From assembly GCF_002903145.1 (NCBI RefSeq), contig NZ_PPDJ01000002.1:124001-188000 (forward strand): a stretch of DNA of 64,000 nucleotides. The letters are read 5' to 3'. The translations under genes were made by a program, and so were the position numbers. The notes under the pieces were generated by a model that saw only the letters and a list, made by a program, of their open reading frames with translations, searched no databases and was not told where the DNA came from. Positions within the stretch are counted from its first letter, which is position 1. Every line of letters starts with the position of its first letter. The DNA comes from Halobacteriovorax sp. DA5 (GTDB lineage: Bacteria > Bdellovibrionota > Bacteriovoracia > Bacteriovoracales > Bacteriovoracaceae). Shown one piece after another: positions 1 to 7,978 of this stretch.

Positions 1-1
1 T

Positions 2-796
2 CATACTGAAGTTGTTTTAGTAGACACTCCAGGTCTACATAAAGCAAGTCAAGAACTTAACAAAAGAATTAATCAACAAGCAGTAGAAGGTGTTGATGGT
101 GTTGATGTAAACCTTCTTCTAATTGATTTAACAAAGGATATCCTTGGCCAAATTAAAGACTTTAAAGAATATATTGGTGGTAAAGAGTTATCAAAAACTT
201 GGTTAGTATTCACGAAATCTGATCGTGTTGAAAATGCTGAAGCTCTTCCTCTTGATAAAGTTTTTGAACAAGCAAAAGAAGTTATTCCAGCACTTGAGAA
301 GTTTTTCTGCATTTCAACTAAGTCAGGGGATAATGTTCACTTACTAACAGCTGCTCTTTGTGATAACGCACAACCAGGGTCACACCTTTACTTAGATGGT
401 GCAATTTCAAATAAGTCACAAAGATTCTTCGCAACAGAATATATCCGTGAGCAAGCTTTTGAATTATTAAAAGATGAGCTTCCATATGAGATGGCCGTAG
501 TAATTGATGAGTACAAAGACTTTAAAGATAAGACAGGGGAATTTGCTGCTCACATTTCGGCTTCAATTCTAGTTAACCGTCCTTCTCAACGTGCAATCGT
601 TGTTGGATCTAAAGGTACAATGATTAAAGAGATCGGTATGCGTGCTCGTAAGAAAATTGCTGCAATGACTGACGGGACAGTTCACTTAAACCTACACGTT
701 AAAGTTTCTCCAAAATGGTTTAAGAATAACTTCGTACTTGAAGAGCTTGGTCTTCCAAGAGCAACAAACTCTGCACGTGTTTGGAAGAAAAAATAA
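2..796 (+). CDS. era: GTPase Era, C-terminal part (5' end outside window)
   Basis: Era is a membrane-associated GTPase that binds the 3' end of 16S rRNA and helps assemble the 30S subunit. The open frame enters at the window edge. It shows the G3 motif DTPGLHK at once, then a G4-like TKSD (WLVFTKSDRV) and, near the end, a KH domain with the GSKG loop (VVGSKGTMIKEIG). The last ~265 codons are present; G1 and switch I lie upstream of base 1. Having TKSD instead of NKxD is unusual for Era but occurs in other P-loop GTPases. der follows 28 bp downstream on the same strand, so two ribosome-assembly GTPases may share a transcript. Identity is quite certain from G3 plus KH order and length. Confidence 0.93.
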   Translation, partial: HTEVVLVDTPGLHKASQELNKRINQQAVEGVDGVDVNLLLIDLTKDILGQIKDFKEYIGGKELSKTWLVFTKSDRVENAEALPLDKVFEQAKEVIPALEKFFCISTKSGDNVHLLTAALCDNAQPGSHLYLDGAISNKSQRFFATEYIREQAFELLKDELPYEMAVVIDEYKDFKDKTGEFAAHISASILVNRPSQRAIVVGSKGTMIKEIGMRARKKIAAMTDGTVHLNLHVKVSPKWFKNNFVLEELGLPRATNSARVWKKK

Positions 797-824
797 TTTA
801 ATTTTAAGAAAATAGGACTTTAAT

Positions 825-2639
825 ATGCAAAAACGATCAATGATCATTTCATTAATTGGGCGACCGAATGTTGGAAAGAGTTCCGTATTCAACCGATTAA
901 TGAAGAAACAATTTAAGGCCATTACGCATGATATGCCAGGTGTTACTCGTGATCGTCACTATGGAATTACAACTTTTAGTGATGCCGATGAGGATCGCCC
1001 ATTAGATGCTATTCTTGTTGATACTGGAGGGTTTTACCCAACACAAGTTGATGAACAAGGTAAGAATGAGCAAGAGATTAATGCTAATAAATTCTTTAAT
1101 ATCATGACGGATCACGCACATCAGGCAATCGAGGAATCAGATCTAGTTCTTTTTGTTGTTGATGTTAGAGAAGGCGTACTTCCATTTGATAAAACGATTG
1201 CTAATTTCATTAGAAAACAAAAAAAGAAAATGTGGCTTATCGTTAATAAGTTTGATTCAAGCGCTCAAGATGGTGATGAGTATGCTTTCTATGAGCTTGG
1301 TGTAAATAATGACGAAATGTTTGTCACTTCTGCGGCCCATGGCCTTGGAATGGAGAACCTTCGTGAGAATATTCACCGTGAAATGATGGCATTTTCTGAA
1401 TCTAATAATGTAATGAATGTTTCAGCACTTCAACGTGGTGTTACTCCACGTGAAAACGTTGTTGCCAAACTTGCTCTTATTGGTGCTCCTAATGCTGGTA
1501 AATCAACTCTTTTAAATCAGCTTCTTGGAAGTGAGCGTGCGCTTGTTTCTGATATTGCTGGAACAACAGTTGATCCAATTGATGGCTACTTTGATCTTTT
1601 CCTTGGGGAAGATGCAAGGAAGCTTGATGAAGCAAAGGCATTCTTTAAAAACGATAACCTTCTACGTTCTCAGTATGAAGATTTTAAAAAGAACAATCCT
1701 GATCTTTATAATGAGCTGATTTCATCATATGACCTTGAAGAAGAGATTGAGACTGAGCTTGACGAGTTCGAACTTGAAGGGCTTGAAGATGTTATGCTTG
1801 AGCAAGACGAAGAACTTGATGAAACTTCTGCGACTCGTATGGAAGCACAAGTTTTCGGTGATGATGTTGAAGCTGAATCTTCTGAAGAGGCAAGTGAAGA
1901 CGTAGTCGAAGCGTTATCTGAAGCAGAGGATGAAGGTAGCCACTGGCGATCAATCCACATCGTGGATACTGCGGGAATTAGAAAGCAAAAGAAGATTGAT
2001 GACTTTGTTGAGTCTCAGTCTGTATATCGCTCCCTAAGAAGTATTGCAGATAGTGATGTGTGTATCTATATGATTGATGCTGTAAAAGGTGTTTCACACC
2101 AAGACAAGCGTCTTCTAGATATCGCAATCGAAAAAGGTGCTTCTGTAATTGTATGTCTTAATAAAGTTGACCTTATGGGAGATACTTTCAAGGATCAAGA
2201 AGCACGTAAAGAGTGGCTTTTAAATATTCGCGATAAAATGCCTTGGCTTAATTACTGCGATATTATTCCTATATCGGCTAAACACAAAAGAGGACTTAAG
2301 CGTCTTAAAAAGATTCTTGCAAAGACAATCTTCATTAGAAGACAGTCAATTGCAACTGGTGCTCTAAACCGTTTTGTTTTTGAGTTAATTGAAAGACACC
2401 CAATTATTCTTAAAGGTTCACGTGGTAAGAGATTCCGTGTTAAGTACGCATCTCAAATTAAGGCAGATCCACCAACTTTCTTATTCTACACGAATAAGTC
2501 TAAGGGGATTCCTGAGAACTATCGTCGTTATCTTAAGAATGGTCTACGTGGAGCTTTCCCACTTGATAACACACCAATTCACCTGATCTTTAGAACAGGG
2601 ACGGATTTACAAAACCGCATGAAAAAAGTTTCAAAATAA
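825..2639 (+). CDS. der: Ribosome-assembly GTPase Der (EngA) with a large acidic insertion
   Basis: Der is a double GTPase needed for 50S maturation. Domain 1 has GRPNVGKSS (near residue 12), the switch GVTRD, DTGG and NKFD. Domain 2 has GAPNAGKST (about 220), [18 protein letters not shown] (about 380) and NKVDL. The C-terminal KH-like domain ends in HLIFRTGT. At 604 residues it is over 100 longer than usual (about 440-500). The excess is one block between switch I and the G3 motif of the second GTPase, about residues 257-370. This block is very rich in Glu/Asp and ends in a Ser/Glu/Ala stretch. A hairpin terminator follows the stop. The core family call is secure; the role of the insert is unknown. 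Confidence 0.97.
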   Translation: MQKRSMIISLIGRPNVGKSSVFNRLMKKQFKAITHDMPGVTRDRHYGITTFSDADEDRPLDAILVDTGGFYPTQVDEQGKNEQEINANKFFNIMTDHAHQAIEESDLVLFVVDVREGVLPFDKTIANFIRKQKKKMWLIVNKFDSSAQDGDEYAFYELGVNNDEMFVTSAAHGLGMENLRENIHREMMAFSESNNVMNVSALQRGVTPRENVVAKLALIGAPNAGKSTLLNQLLGSERALVSDIAGTTVDPIDGYFDLFLGEDARKLDEAKAFFKNDNLLRSQYEDFKKNNPDLYNELISSYDLEEEIETELDEFELEGLEDVMLEQDEELDETSATRMEAQVFGDDVEAESSEEASEDVVEALSEAEDEGSHWRSIHIVDTAGIRKQKKIDDFVESQSVYRSLRSIADSDVCIYMIDAVKGVSHQDKRLLDIAIEKGASVIVCLNKVDLMGDTFKDQEARKEWLLNIRDKMPWLNYCDIIPISAKHKRGLKRLKKILAKTIFIRRQSIATGALNRFVFELIERHPIILKGSRGKRFRVKYASQIKADPPTFLFYTNKSKGIPENYRRYLKNGLRGAFPLDNTPIHLIFRTGTDLQNRMKKVSK

Positions 2640-2645
2640 AACCAA

Positions 2646-2668
2646 GGCCCTCGATTGAGGGCCTTTTT
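2646..2668 (+). terminator. Rho-independent terminator after der
   Basis: A perfect 7-bp stem (ggccctc/gagggcc, loop gatt) is followed by five T. It lies 6 bp after the der stop and should end the era-der transcript. Confidence 0.9.
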
Positions 2669-2728
2669 CATTTAATAAATTCTTAATTATTCTCTAGATT
2701 TGACTTTACTCGCAATTACTCGAACGGC

Positions 2729-3577
2729 TTGCCGATAAGTAAAGGTATGAGTAGTGATTTTCCTTTTTCCCTATTTAGAAAACTTCCTGTAATGAATTCT
2801 AGCGCTAATAAGTATAGCTTTGGCCATGTTGTCATTATTGGTGGAAATCTAGGCTATGCTGGTGCTGCCAGGCTTGCTGCTGAAGGGGCGCTTCGTTCAG
2901 GTGCCGGGATGGTCAGTGTTTTAACACGAAAAGCAAGTGTATCAGGTATCATTTCAGCTCGACCAGAAATCATGGTACGTGGAATTGATGCTAATGATAG
3001 AGGACTAGCTCATGCTAGCGCAATTTTGGAAAAGGCATCGTCTGTTGTTCTTGGCCCTGGTCTTGGGCGAGATGAATGGGGCAAATTTATGTGGGATCAT
3101 TTTTGTCATCTTAATCTAAAAAAAGTTGTTGATGCGGATGCTCTTTGGTTCTTATCTCAGGCACAAAGTACTATGAAGCTTGTTAATTCTATTATTACTC
3201 CTCATGAAGGAGAGGCAGCAAGACTACTTAATGTACCGAGAGAAGAAATTTCAAAGCATAGACTTTCAAGTGTAAAAAAAATAATGAAGTTTTCAAATGT
3301 ATGTGTACTAAAAGGTCATGATTCCTTAGTCTCCTCACAAAATGAAGTATATGTTAATAAAACAGGAAATCCCGTTTTAGCAATGGCCGGAACAGGGGAT
3401 ATCTTGGCCGGCATAATAGGCAGCTTTATAGCGCAGGGACTTAGTCTTGAAGAAGCAGCTTGTCTTGGTGTCTGGGTACATGGCCGTGCTGCCGATATAT
3501 TATATGAAAGTGAAGAAGGAATAAGGGGAAGTGTGGCCAGTGACCTCTTCCCCTATATTAGAAAAGTTATGCTTTAA
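2729..3577 (+). CDS. nnrD: ADP/ATP-dependent NAD(P)H-hydrate dehydratase
   Basis: NnrD repairs hydrated NAD(P)H by ATP- or ADP-dependent dehydration. The ribokinase-like fold is clear: an early GHVVIIGGNLGYAGAA loop, GPGLGRDEW, the VVDADAL strand, ITPHEGEAARLL, and the nucleotide-binding GNPVLAMAGTGDILAGIIG carrying the catalytic Asp. The NnrE epimerase domain often fused in front is absent, so the length (about 280) fits a stand-alone dehydratase. The start is uncertain: TTG at 2729 or ATG at 2747, neither with a well-spaced Shine-Dalgarno. The 3' end overlaps the convergent doxX gene by 11 bp. Confidence 0.9.
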   Translation: MPISKGMSSDFPFSLFRKLPVMNSSANKYSFGHVVIIGGNLGYAGAARLAAEGALRSGAGMVSVLTRKASVSGIISARPEIMVRGIDANDRGLAHASAILEKASSVVLGPGLGRDEWGKFMWDHFCHLNLKKVVDADALWFLSQAQSTMKLVNSIITPHEGEAARLLNVPREEISKHRLSSVKKIMKFSNVCVLKGHDSLVSSQNEVYVNKTGNPVLAMAGTGDILAGIIGSFIAQGLSLEEAACLGVWVHGRAADILYESEEGIRGSVASDLFPYIRKVML

Positions 3578-3941
3578 CTGAGTACTTCCCACCGTTTGAA
3601 AAGAAAATAGCGATATACGCTACTGCATAAAGTAGTGCTTTTTCTTTTGAAGCAAATGGATCATTTCCATGTATTACAAAAGCAGCAACTAACATTGTTA
3701 CAGCAGAAATAGCTGCAAACCAACGAGTTTTGATACCAACGATAATGAAGGCCTGGCAGAAAACTTCTGCAAAAACTGTTGCTGTAAGTGAAAATGGAAT
3801 CCCCAGTCCAATTGGGTCAGGGAATTTTGTTAGTAGTGTTGTGAAGTTAGCAAGCTTGCCCCAGCCATGTGCTAAAAGCATCATTAGTGCTGTTGAAACT
3901 CTAAGTACAAGCCAACCTAAGTCTGAGTTCAATCTGTTCAT
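3567..3941 (-). CDS. DoxX family integral membrane protein
   Basis: A 124-residue protein with about four hydrophobic helices and the N-terminal LGWLVLRVSTALMMLLAHGWGKL signature typical of DoxX/DUF1634-like proteins. These are small inner-membrane proteins, some linked to thiol or sulfur redox, with mostly unknown function. The ATG at 3941 has an AAGGA ribosome-binding site about 8 bases upstream. A plausible promoter (TTGATA, 17-base spacer, TAATGC) lies at about 3958-3987, and its -35 box is made partly of the edge of the tandem repeat array. The stop overlaps nnrD by 11 bp in a convergent arrangement. The family call is good; the role is unknown. Confidence 0.8.
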   Translation of the reverse strand: MNRLNSDLGWLVLRVSTALMMLLAHGWGKLANFTTLLTKFPDPIGLGIPFSLTATVFAEVFCQAFIIVGIKTRWFAAISAVTMLVAAFVIHGNDPFASKEKALLYAVAYIAIFFSNGGKYSVKA

Positions 3942-3984
3942 TTAACTGTCCTTGTTATGCATTATTTTGTGTTCTATTTTTTAT

Positions 3985-4675
3985 CAACTCGCTAAAGCTC
4001 GTTGAGATTAATGTTACTACGTCATTGCAGACCACTGCGCACGCACCGCTCAAAATGGTGCATATTAAGTTTGCGCTTTGCAATCATCAACTCGCTAAAG
4101 CTCGTTGAGATTAATGTTACTACGTCATTGCAGACCACTGCGCACGCACCGCTCAAAATGGTGCATATTAAGTTTGCGCTTTGCAATCATCAACTCGCTA
4201 AAGCTCGTTGAGATTAATGTTACTACGTCATTGCAGACCACTGCGCACGCACCGCTCAAAATGGTGCATATTAAGTTTGCGCTTTGCAATCATCAACTCG
4301 CTAAAGCTCGTTGAGATTAATGTTACTACGTCATTGCAGACCACTGCGCACGCACCGCTCAAAATGGTGCATATTAAGTTTGCGCTTTGCAATCATCAAC
4401 TCGCTAAAGCTCGTTGAGATTAATGTTACTACGTCATTGCAGACCACTGCGCACGCACCGCTCAAAATGGTGCATATTAAGTTTGCGCTTTGCAATCATC
4501 AACTCGCTAAAGCTCGTTGAGATTAATGTTACTACGTCATTGCAGACCACTGCGCACGCACCGCTCAAAATGGTGCATATTAAGTTTGCGCTTTGCAATC
4601 ATCAACTCGCTAAAGCTCGTCGAGATTAATGTTACTACGTCATTGCAGACCACTGCGCACGCACCGCTCAAAATG
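3985..4675. repeat. 103-bp tandem repeat array, about 6.7 copies
   Basis: Copies begin at 3985, 4088, 4191, 4294, 4397, 4500 and 4603, exactly 103 bp apart. They look identical, apart from one T-to-C change at 4621 in the last copy, which breaks off after 4675. Each unit has short inverted repeats (gcacc/ggtgc; tttgc/gcaaa). 103 is not a multiple of three, so the array cannot encode a repeated peptide; it only produces overlapping 69-codon open frames, which I regard as spurious. It fills almost all of the space between the stop of the minus-strand barrel gene at 4703 and the doxX start. I see no gene in 3942-4702. Confidence 0.97.
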
Positions 4676-4690
4676 ATTATTAATCATTTT
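4670..4690 (-). terminator. Possible AT-only hairpin terminator at the array edge
   Basis: A perfect 10-bp inverted repeat (aaaatgatta/taatcatttt, 1-base centre) lies 12 bp past the stop of the minus-strand barrel gene. In that direction it ends in TTTT, so it could be a weak terminator. It also marks where the last repeat copy diverges. It has no G+C-rich stem, so this is tentative. Confidence 0.35.
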
Positions 4691-4702
4691 GCAGCGGATG
4701 CG

Positions 4703-5470
4703 CTACCAATTCCAAACATATCCAACCATCAGCGTGAATGCAAAACCAGTCAGATCACTCACGCCTGGTCCACCCTTCGTTGCTGGGGCATATTTGATTG
4801 TACGTACATCTTGAAGAGCAACTGAGTGAACAAGTGCCTCAACATTTACGTATGATTCTTTTATTTTAATTGGGAATTCAAGTCCTCCACCAAGAGCGAT
4901 ACCGACCCCTCCGTAAGAGTCTTCAACTTCACCGTCTTGATTTGAGATTTTTTCCTGCTCATACCAATATTCAAATCGAGCTGTTAAGTAAGGATTTGAA
5001 TAAGTGATGGCGGTTCCTAAATTTGATGTATCAATATAATAGCGGTAACCAAAATAAAATCTAAGCATTGAGATATCAACAGAAGTTGGAAACTGCTGGA
5101 TCCCCTGAGTTGGATACGTCAGTGTAATATTGTGTTTTGAATAAGCAAAACCTATATTCCAGGCCGATTGAAAATCAGAAAAATATTGGATTGTTAAACC
5201 AAAAGTAGGAGGAAGGTCTTCATATAACATTCCACGGTTTCCTGTCCAAGTTGTAAAACCGATTGCCATTGAGAAAGAGAAGAAGCGCCCATATTTATAA
5301 TAGCGTTCGTCTTCATAAATTTGAGATTCTTCAAGGTCTTCATTGAAATCAGAGAAGATATCTCCACCAATATTTAGGTCATCATCAGCACCGACCATTC
5401 CCTCTTGGGCAAGAGATAGGCCTTGCAGGCAAAAAAGTGTGATGAAGAAAATAATTTTATTTTTAAACAT
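4703..5470 (-). CDS. Predicted outer-membrane beta-barrel protein
   Basis: 255 residues with a clear signal peptide (KNKIIFFITLFCLQGLSLAQ). An acidic linker follows (about 25-55), then alternating aromatic/polar strands (FSFSMAIGFTTWTGNRG, FGYRYYID, GYVWNW). The C-terminal aromatic residue is the usual BAM assembly signal. I cannot name the family. It resembles the OmpA-like/OprW-type barrels common in Bdellovibrionota and Myxococcota, so outer-membrane localisation is an inference from pattern. The next barrel gene lies 15 bp upstream in the same direction, so the two probably form one transcript. Confidence 0.75.
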   Translation of the reverse strand: MFKNKIIFFITLFCLQGLSLAQEGMVGADDDLNIGGDIFSDFNEDLEESQIYEDERYYKYGRFFSFSMAIGFTTWTGNRGMLYEDLPPTFGLTIQYFSDFQSAWNIGFAYSKHNITLTYPTQGIQQFPTSVDISMLRFYFGYRYYIDTSNLGTAITYSNPYLTARFEYWYEQEKISNQDGEVEDSYGGVGIALGGGLEFPIKIKESYVNVEALVHSVALQDVRTIKYAPATKGGPGVSDLTGFAFTLMVGYVWNW

Positions 5471-5485
5471 TAAATTGTCCGTATT

Positions 5486-5965
5486 TTATAGGTAGAAGTG
5501 AAAACCTGCTGTGATAAAGTGTTCACCCATTGTTGTCACTTCAAACTCGTCGATATTCTCAAAGCGAATACCAAATTCTGCACTAAGGCCAATGCTATCC
5601 ACTCCCTGAAACGAAAACTCTGTTCCAAAGCCTAGGTCTCCTTGAAAACCTGAGTCTGAATCTTGTCCCGGTGTTTTGTTATTCAAGAGAACAGCTGCAC
5701 CAACAGCATAGAAAGTTAAGTATGGTTCATCAAAGATATTGCGGTAGAGGCGCACACCACCGTGCCAGCCACCATTTTCCGCCGTATTTACACCAAAAAT
5801 GGCGCCATATGCGAACGTTGTACTGCGTTGAACTTTAATCGACAACGATGGGATATCATTGTTAACTGTATTAGAGAAACCAATCCCCAGCCGTCCAACA
5901 CGCTCTAGAGCGAAAGTGTTTAGTGAGATGATAAAAGCTGCTATTACTAGTGAAATCCTTTTCAT
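5486..5965 (-). CDS. Small predicted outer-membrane beta-barrel protein
   Basis: 159 residues: signal peptide MKRISLVIAAFIISLNTFA, then amphipathic strands rich in Gly and aromatics, ending in FHFYL. The size suits an eight-stranded barrel. It is the first gene of a two-gene minus-strand unit with the 255-residue barrel, 15 bp apart. It has no motif that names an enzyme. It is divergent from the yfgM-like gene, with 121 bp of AT-rich DNA between them for both promoters. Confidence 0.7.
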   Translation of the reverse strand: MKRISLVIAAFIISLNTFALERVGRLGIGFSNTVNNDIPSLSIKVQRSTTFAYGAIFGVNTAENGGWHGGVRLYRNIFDEPYLTFYAVGAAVLLNNKTPGQDSDSGFQGDLGFGTEFSFQGVDSIGLSAEFGIRFENIDEFEVTTMGEHFITAGFHFYL

Positions 5966-6086
5966 GGTGCGTAATTTTCCTTTTTCCTAATTATGAGTAA
6001 ATATATTTTAACAATACTCATGTATTTTTGACAACTTTCAATGTTCTTTATTAAAATGATAAAAATTTTTAACCAGAGGGTAATGG

Positions 6087-6749
6087 ATGACAACACAGGT
6101 AGCGCCAAATGAAGGCCTTAATTCTGAATTAAATTCAACTGAGCTTGGAGCGTTTATCGCTCAAAACAAAGCTTTATTTCTAGGACTGATTCTATTAGTT
6201 GTAGCTGCTATTGGTGGATACGGAATCTTTTCTTACACAAAAGCACAAACAAATGAAAAGGCCGCAACTGCTTTTTATCAATTTGAGCAAGGGTCATTAA
6301 AAAAATATCAAGAAGGTGGACTTGATGCGAGTGCAATGAGTGCAGAACTTGGGCTGCTTCTAAATGACTTTGCAGGTACTTCGGCTTCTTTCGCAACTAG
6401 CTTACTTGCTGTTGATTACCTTACAAATAAAGGTGAAAACAAGATTGCATTTGAAGTTCTTACAAAGATGCAGCCGGTAAACTCTCTTCAGTCTTACTTT
6501 GTAAACTTAAGAAAGGCCGTAGTTCAAGAAGACTTAAATGATATTGATGGTGCAATTGCTTCATTAACTGAACTTAAGAATAATGAAAATAACCTAACAA
6601 TGGGACGTGTAGAGTTAGACTTAGGACGTATGTACTTTCTTAAAAATGATATGGCACAGGCCAAAGCTCATTTTGAAAAAGTTCTTACATTAACTACTCA
6701 AAACGTCTACAAATCACTAGCGAAGAGCTATTTAGCAAAAATTAAGTAA
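6087..6749 (+). CDS. YfgM-like membrane-anchored TPR protein
   Basis: 220 residues: a short cytoplasmic N-terminus, one membrane helix (about 31-53, LFLGLILLVVAAIGGYGIF), and a periplasmic helical domain with TPR-like repeats (VELDLGRMYFLKNDMAQAKAHFEKVL near the end). This is the architecture of YfgM, an accessory subunit of the SecYEG translocon that works with periplasmic chaperones. The following gene is bamB, 4 bp away, the same pair as in enterobacteria. An out-of-frame ATG sits 4 bases before the chosen start; GAGGG gives the ribosome-binding site. Sequence similarity to YfgM is low, so the call rests on architecture plus context. Confidence 0.72.
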   Translation: MTTQVAPNEGLNSELNSTELGAFIAQNKALFLGLILLVVAAIGGYGIFSYTKAQTNEKAATAFYQFEQGSLKKYQEGGLDASAMSAELGLLLNDFAGTSASFATSLLAVDYLTNKGENKIAFEVLTKMQPVNSLQSYFVNLRKAVVQEDLNDIDGAIASLTELKNNENNLTMGRVELDLGRMYFLKNDMAQAKAHFEKVLTLTTQNVYKSLAKSYLAKIK

Positions 6750-6753
6750 TTCT

Positions 6754-7875
6754 ATGATAAAAATTCTAACGGCCACAGCAGTGGCCATTCTTCTTACTTC
6801 TTGTTCAACACTAAATGGTGTTAAGACTAAAATTTCTGCTGATAAGTTAGAAAAAAAGCCGCTAACACTTGCTTGGGCAAAGAATTTAGAGCCAAGATAT
6901 GAAAGTGGAAATCTTCCAATTTCATTAGCATCTCCCTTAATCCATGATGGACAGTTATTTGCAGCTGATGGCCGTGGCCACTTTAATGCATATAATGTTG
7001 AATCAGGTAGACTCCTTTGGACTTTAAATATTAAAGGACAAATGACAAGTGCACCTATTGTTTACGAGAATCTTTTGATTTTTGGAGACAATACAGGCCG
7101 TGTTTATGCTTACGATCTAAACAAAGGTGAGTTGGCATACGAGTTTGACTTAGACGCAGGTGTTGACTCAACTCCAATTGTTCATAACGGAAGACTCTTT
7201 ATCCATACAAGAAATCATAAGCTATTTAATATTGATGCCTATACTGGGAGAGTCATTTGGTCTTACAAAAGATCAGTTCCTTACTACTCAACAGTACAAA
7301 GAACATCGACTGCTTTAATTTCTGGTAACAAGGTTTATGCAGGCTTTGCTGACGGCTACTTCATTTGTTTCTCACTAGAAGAAGGACAAGTTCTTTGGGA
7401 AAGACGTATGAGTACTGGACAGAAATTTGTTGATGTCGATATGAGGCCAACAATCTTTAATTCCAAGATTATTGTAGGATCTGTTGACGATAAAATGGAA
7501 GTTATTGATCAGAAATCTGGTGTTCTTTTTAAGAAGCTAGGTTTTCAGTCTAATCGTAAAGGCGTTCTAATTGATGGTGGAAAGCTTGCTGCTTTCGGTA
7601 GTGTTAATGGTGAAGTCGTTTATATCGATTCAACTTTTAATGAAGTTAAAAGAGTTAAGGTTGATGATGTTGCAATCTCTTCTCTAGCTGCTTGGAAAGA
7701 TGGACTTGTTGTAACTACAGTTGGAAAAACTGTATACTATATCGATTCTCGTGGGCAAATTTCTCAACGATTTGATCTAGGATCTGCTTATTCAGCAGTA
7801 TTTGGAAATATGACACAGGACGAAGATTTTATCGCATTTATTTCATCGCGATTTCGTCTGTACACCTTCAAATAA
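6754..7875 (+). CDS. bamB: BamB-like outer-membrane assembly lipoprotein (PQQ-type propeller)
   Basis: 373 residues with a lipoprotein signal (lipobox LTSC, Cys17) and then repeated blades typical of PQQ-like beta-propellers (GRLLWTLNIKG, GRVYAYDLNKG, GRVIWSYKRSV, GQVLWERRMS). BamB is a lipoprotein of the Bam complex that inserts beta-barrels into the outer membrane. Length matches E. coli BamB (392). It follows the yfgM-like gene by 4 bp. The gene neighbourhood der/yfgM/bamB/guaB is also found in gamma-proteobacteria, which supports orthology. Confidence 0.87.
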   Translation: MIKILTATAVAILLTSCSTLNGVKTKISADKLEKKPLTLAWAKNLEPRYESGNLPISLASPLIHDGQLFAADGRGHFNAYNVESGRLLWTLNIKGQMTSAPIVYENLLIFGDNTGRVYAYDLNKGELAYEFDLDAGVDSTPIVHNGRLFIHTRNHKLFNIDAYTGRVIWSYKRSVPYYSTVQRTSTALISGNKVYAGFADGYFICFSLEEGQVLWERRMSTGQKFVDVDMRPTIFNSKIIVGSVDDKMEVIDQKSGVLFKKLGFQSNRKGVLIDGGKLAAFGSVNGEVVYIDSTFNEVKRVKVDDVAISSLAAWKDGLVVTTVGKTVYYIDSRGQISQRFDLGSAYSAVFGNMTQDEDFIAFISSRFRLYTFK

Positions 7876-7905
7876 ATCCAAGACATAAACTCTAAAAATT
7901 ACCTT

Positions 7906-7953
7906 GTGCGTGTTATTTCGACAATGTTATTATTTGCTCGTTATAACACACAC
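7906..7953 (+). promoter_or_regulatory. Promoter flanked by inverted repeats ahead of the guaB-like gene
   Basis: A -35-like TCGACA (7918-7923) and -10 TATAAC (7942-7947) are 18 bases apart. They are enclosed by an 11-base inverted repeat, gtgcgtgttat (7906-7916) and ataacacacac (7943-7953), with one mismatch. The right arm overlaps the -10, so a dimeric regulator could bind across the promoter; alternatively the arms pair as a long hairpin. A strong ggggaga ribosome-binding site lies at 7970-7976. Confidence 0.55.
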
Positions 7954-7978
7954 AAGTTTCTAATTTCAGGGGAGAGTA

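Noticed and set aside
1706-1960. Ser-rich 84-codon frame on the minus strand inside der
   Set aside because: It is the antisense shadow of the Glu-rich insertion (GAA/TTC, GAT/ATC complement).
4002-4825. Seven overlapping 69- to 102-codon open frames in the tandem array
   Set aside because: They are the same 103-bp unit read through shifting frames; no ribosome-binding site, and the unit is not a multiple of three.
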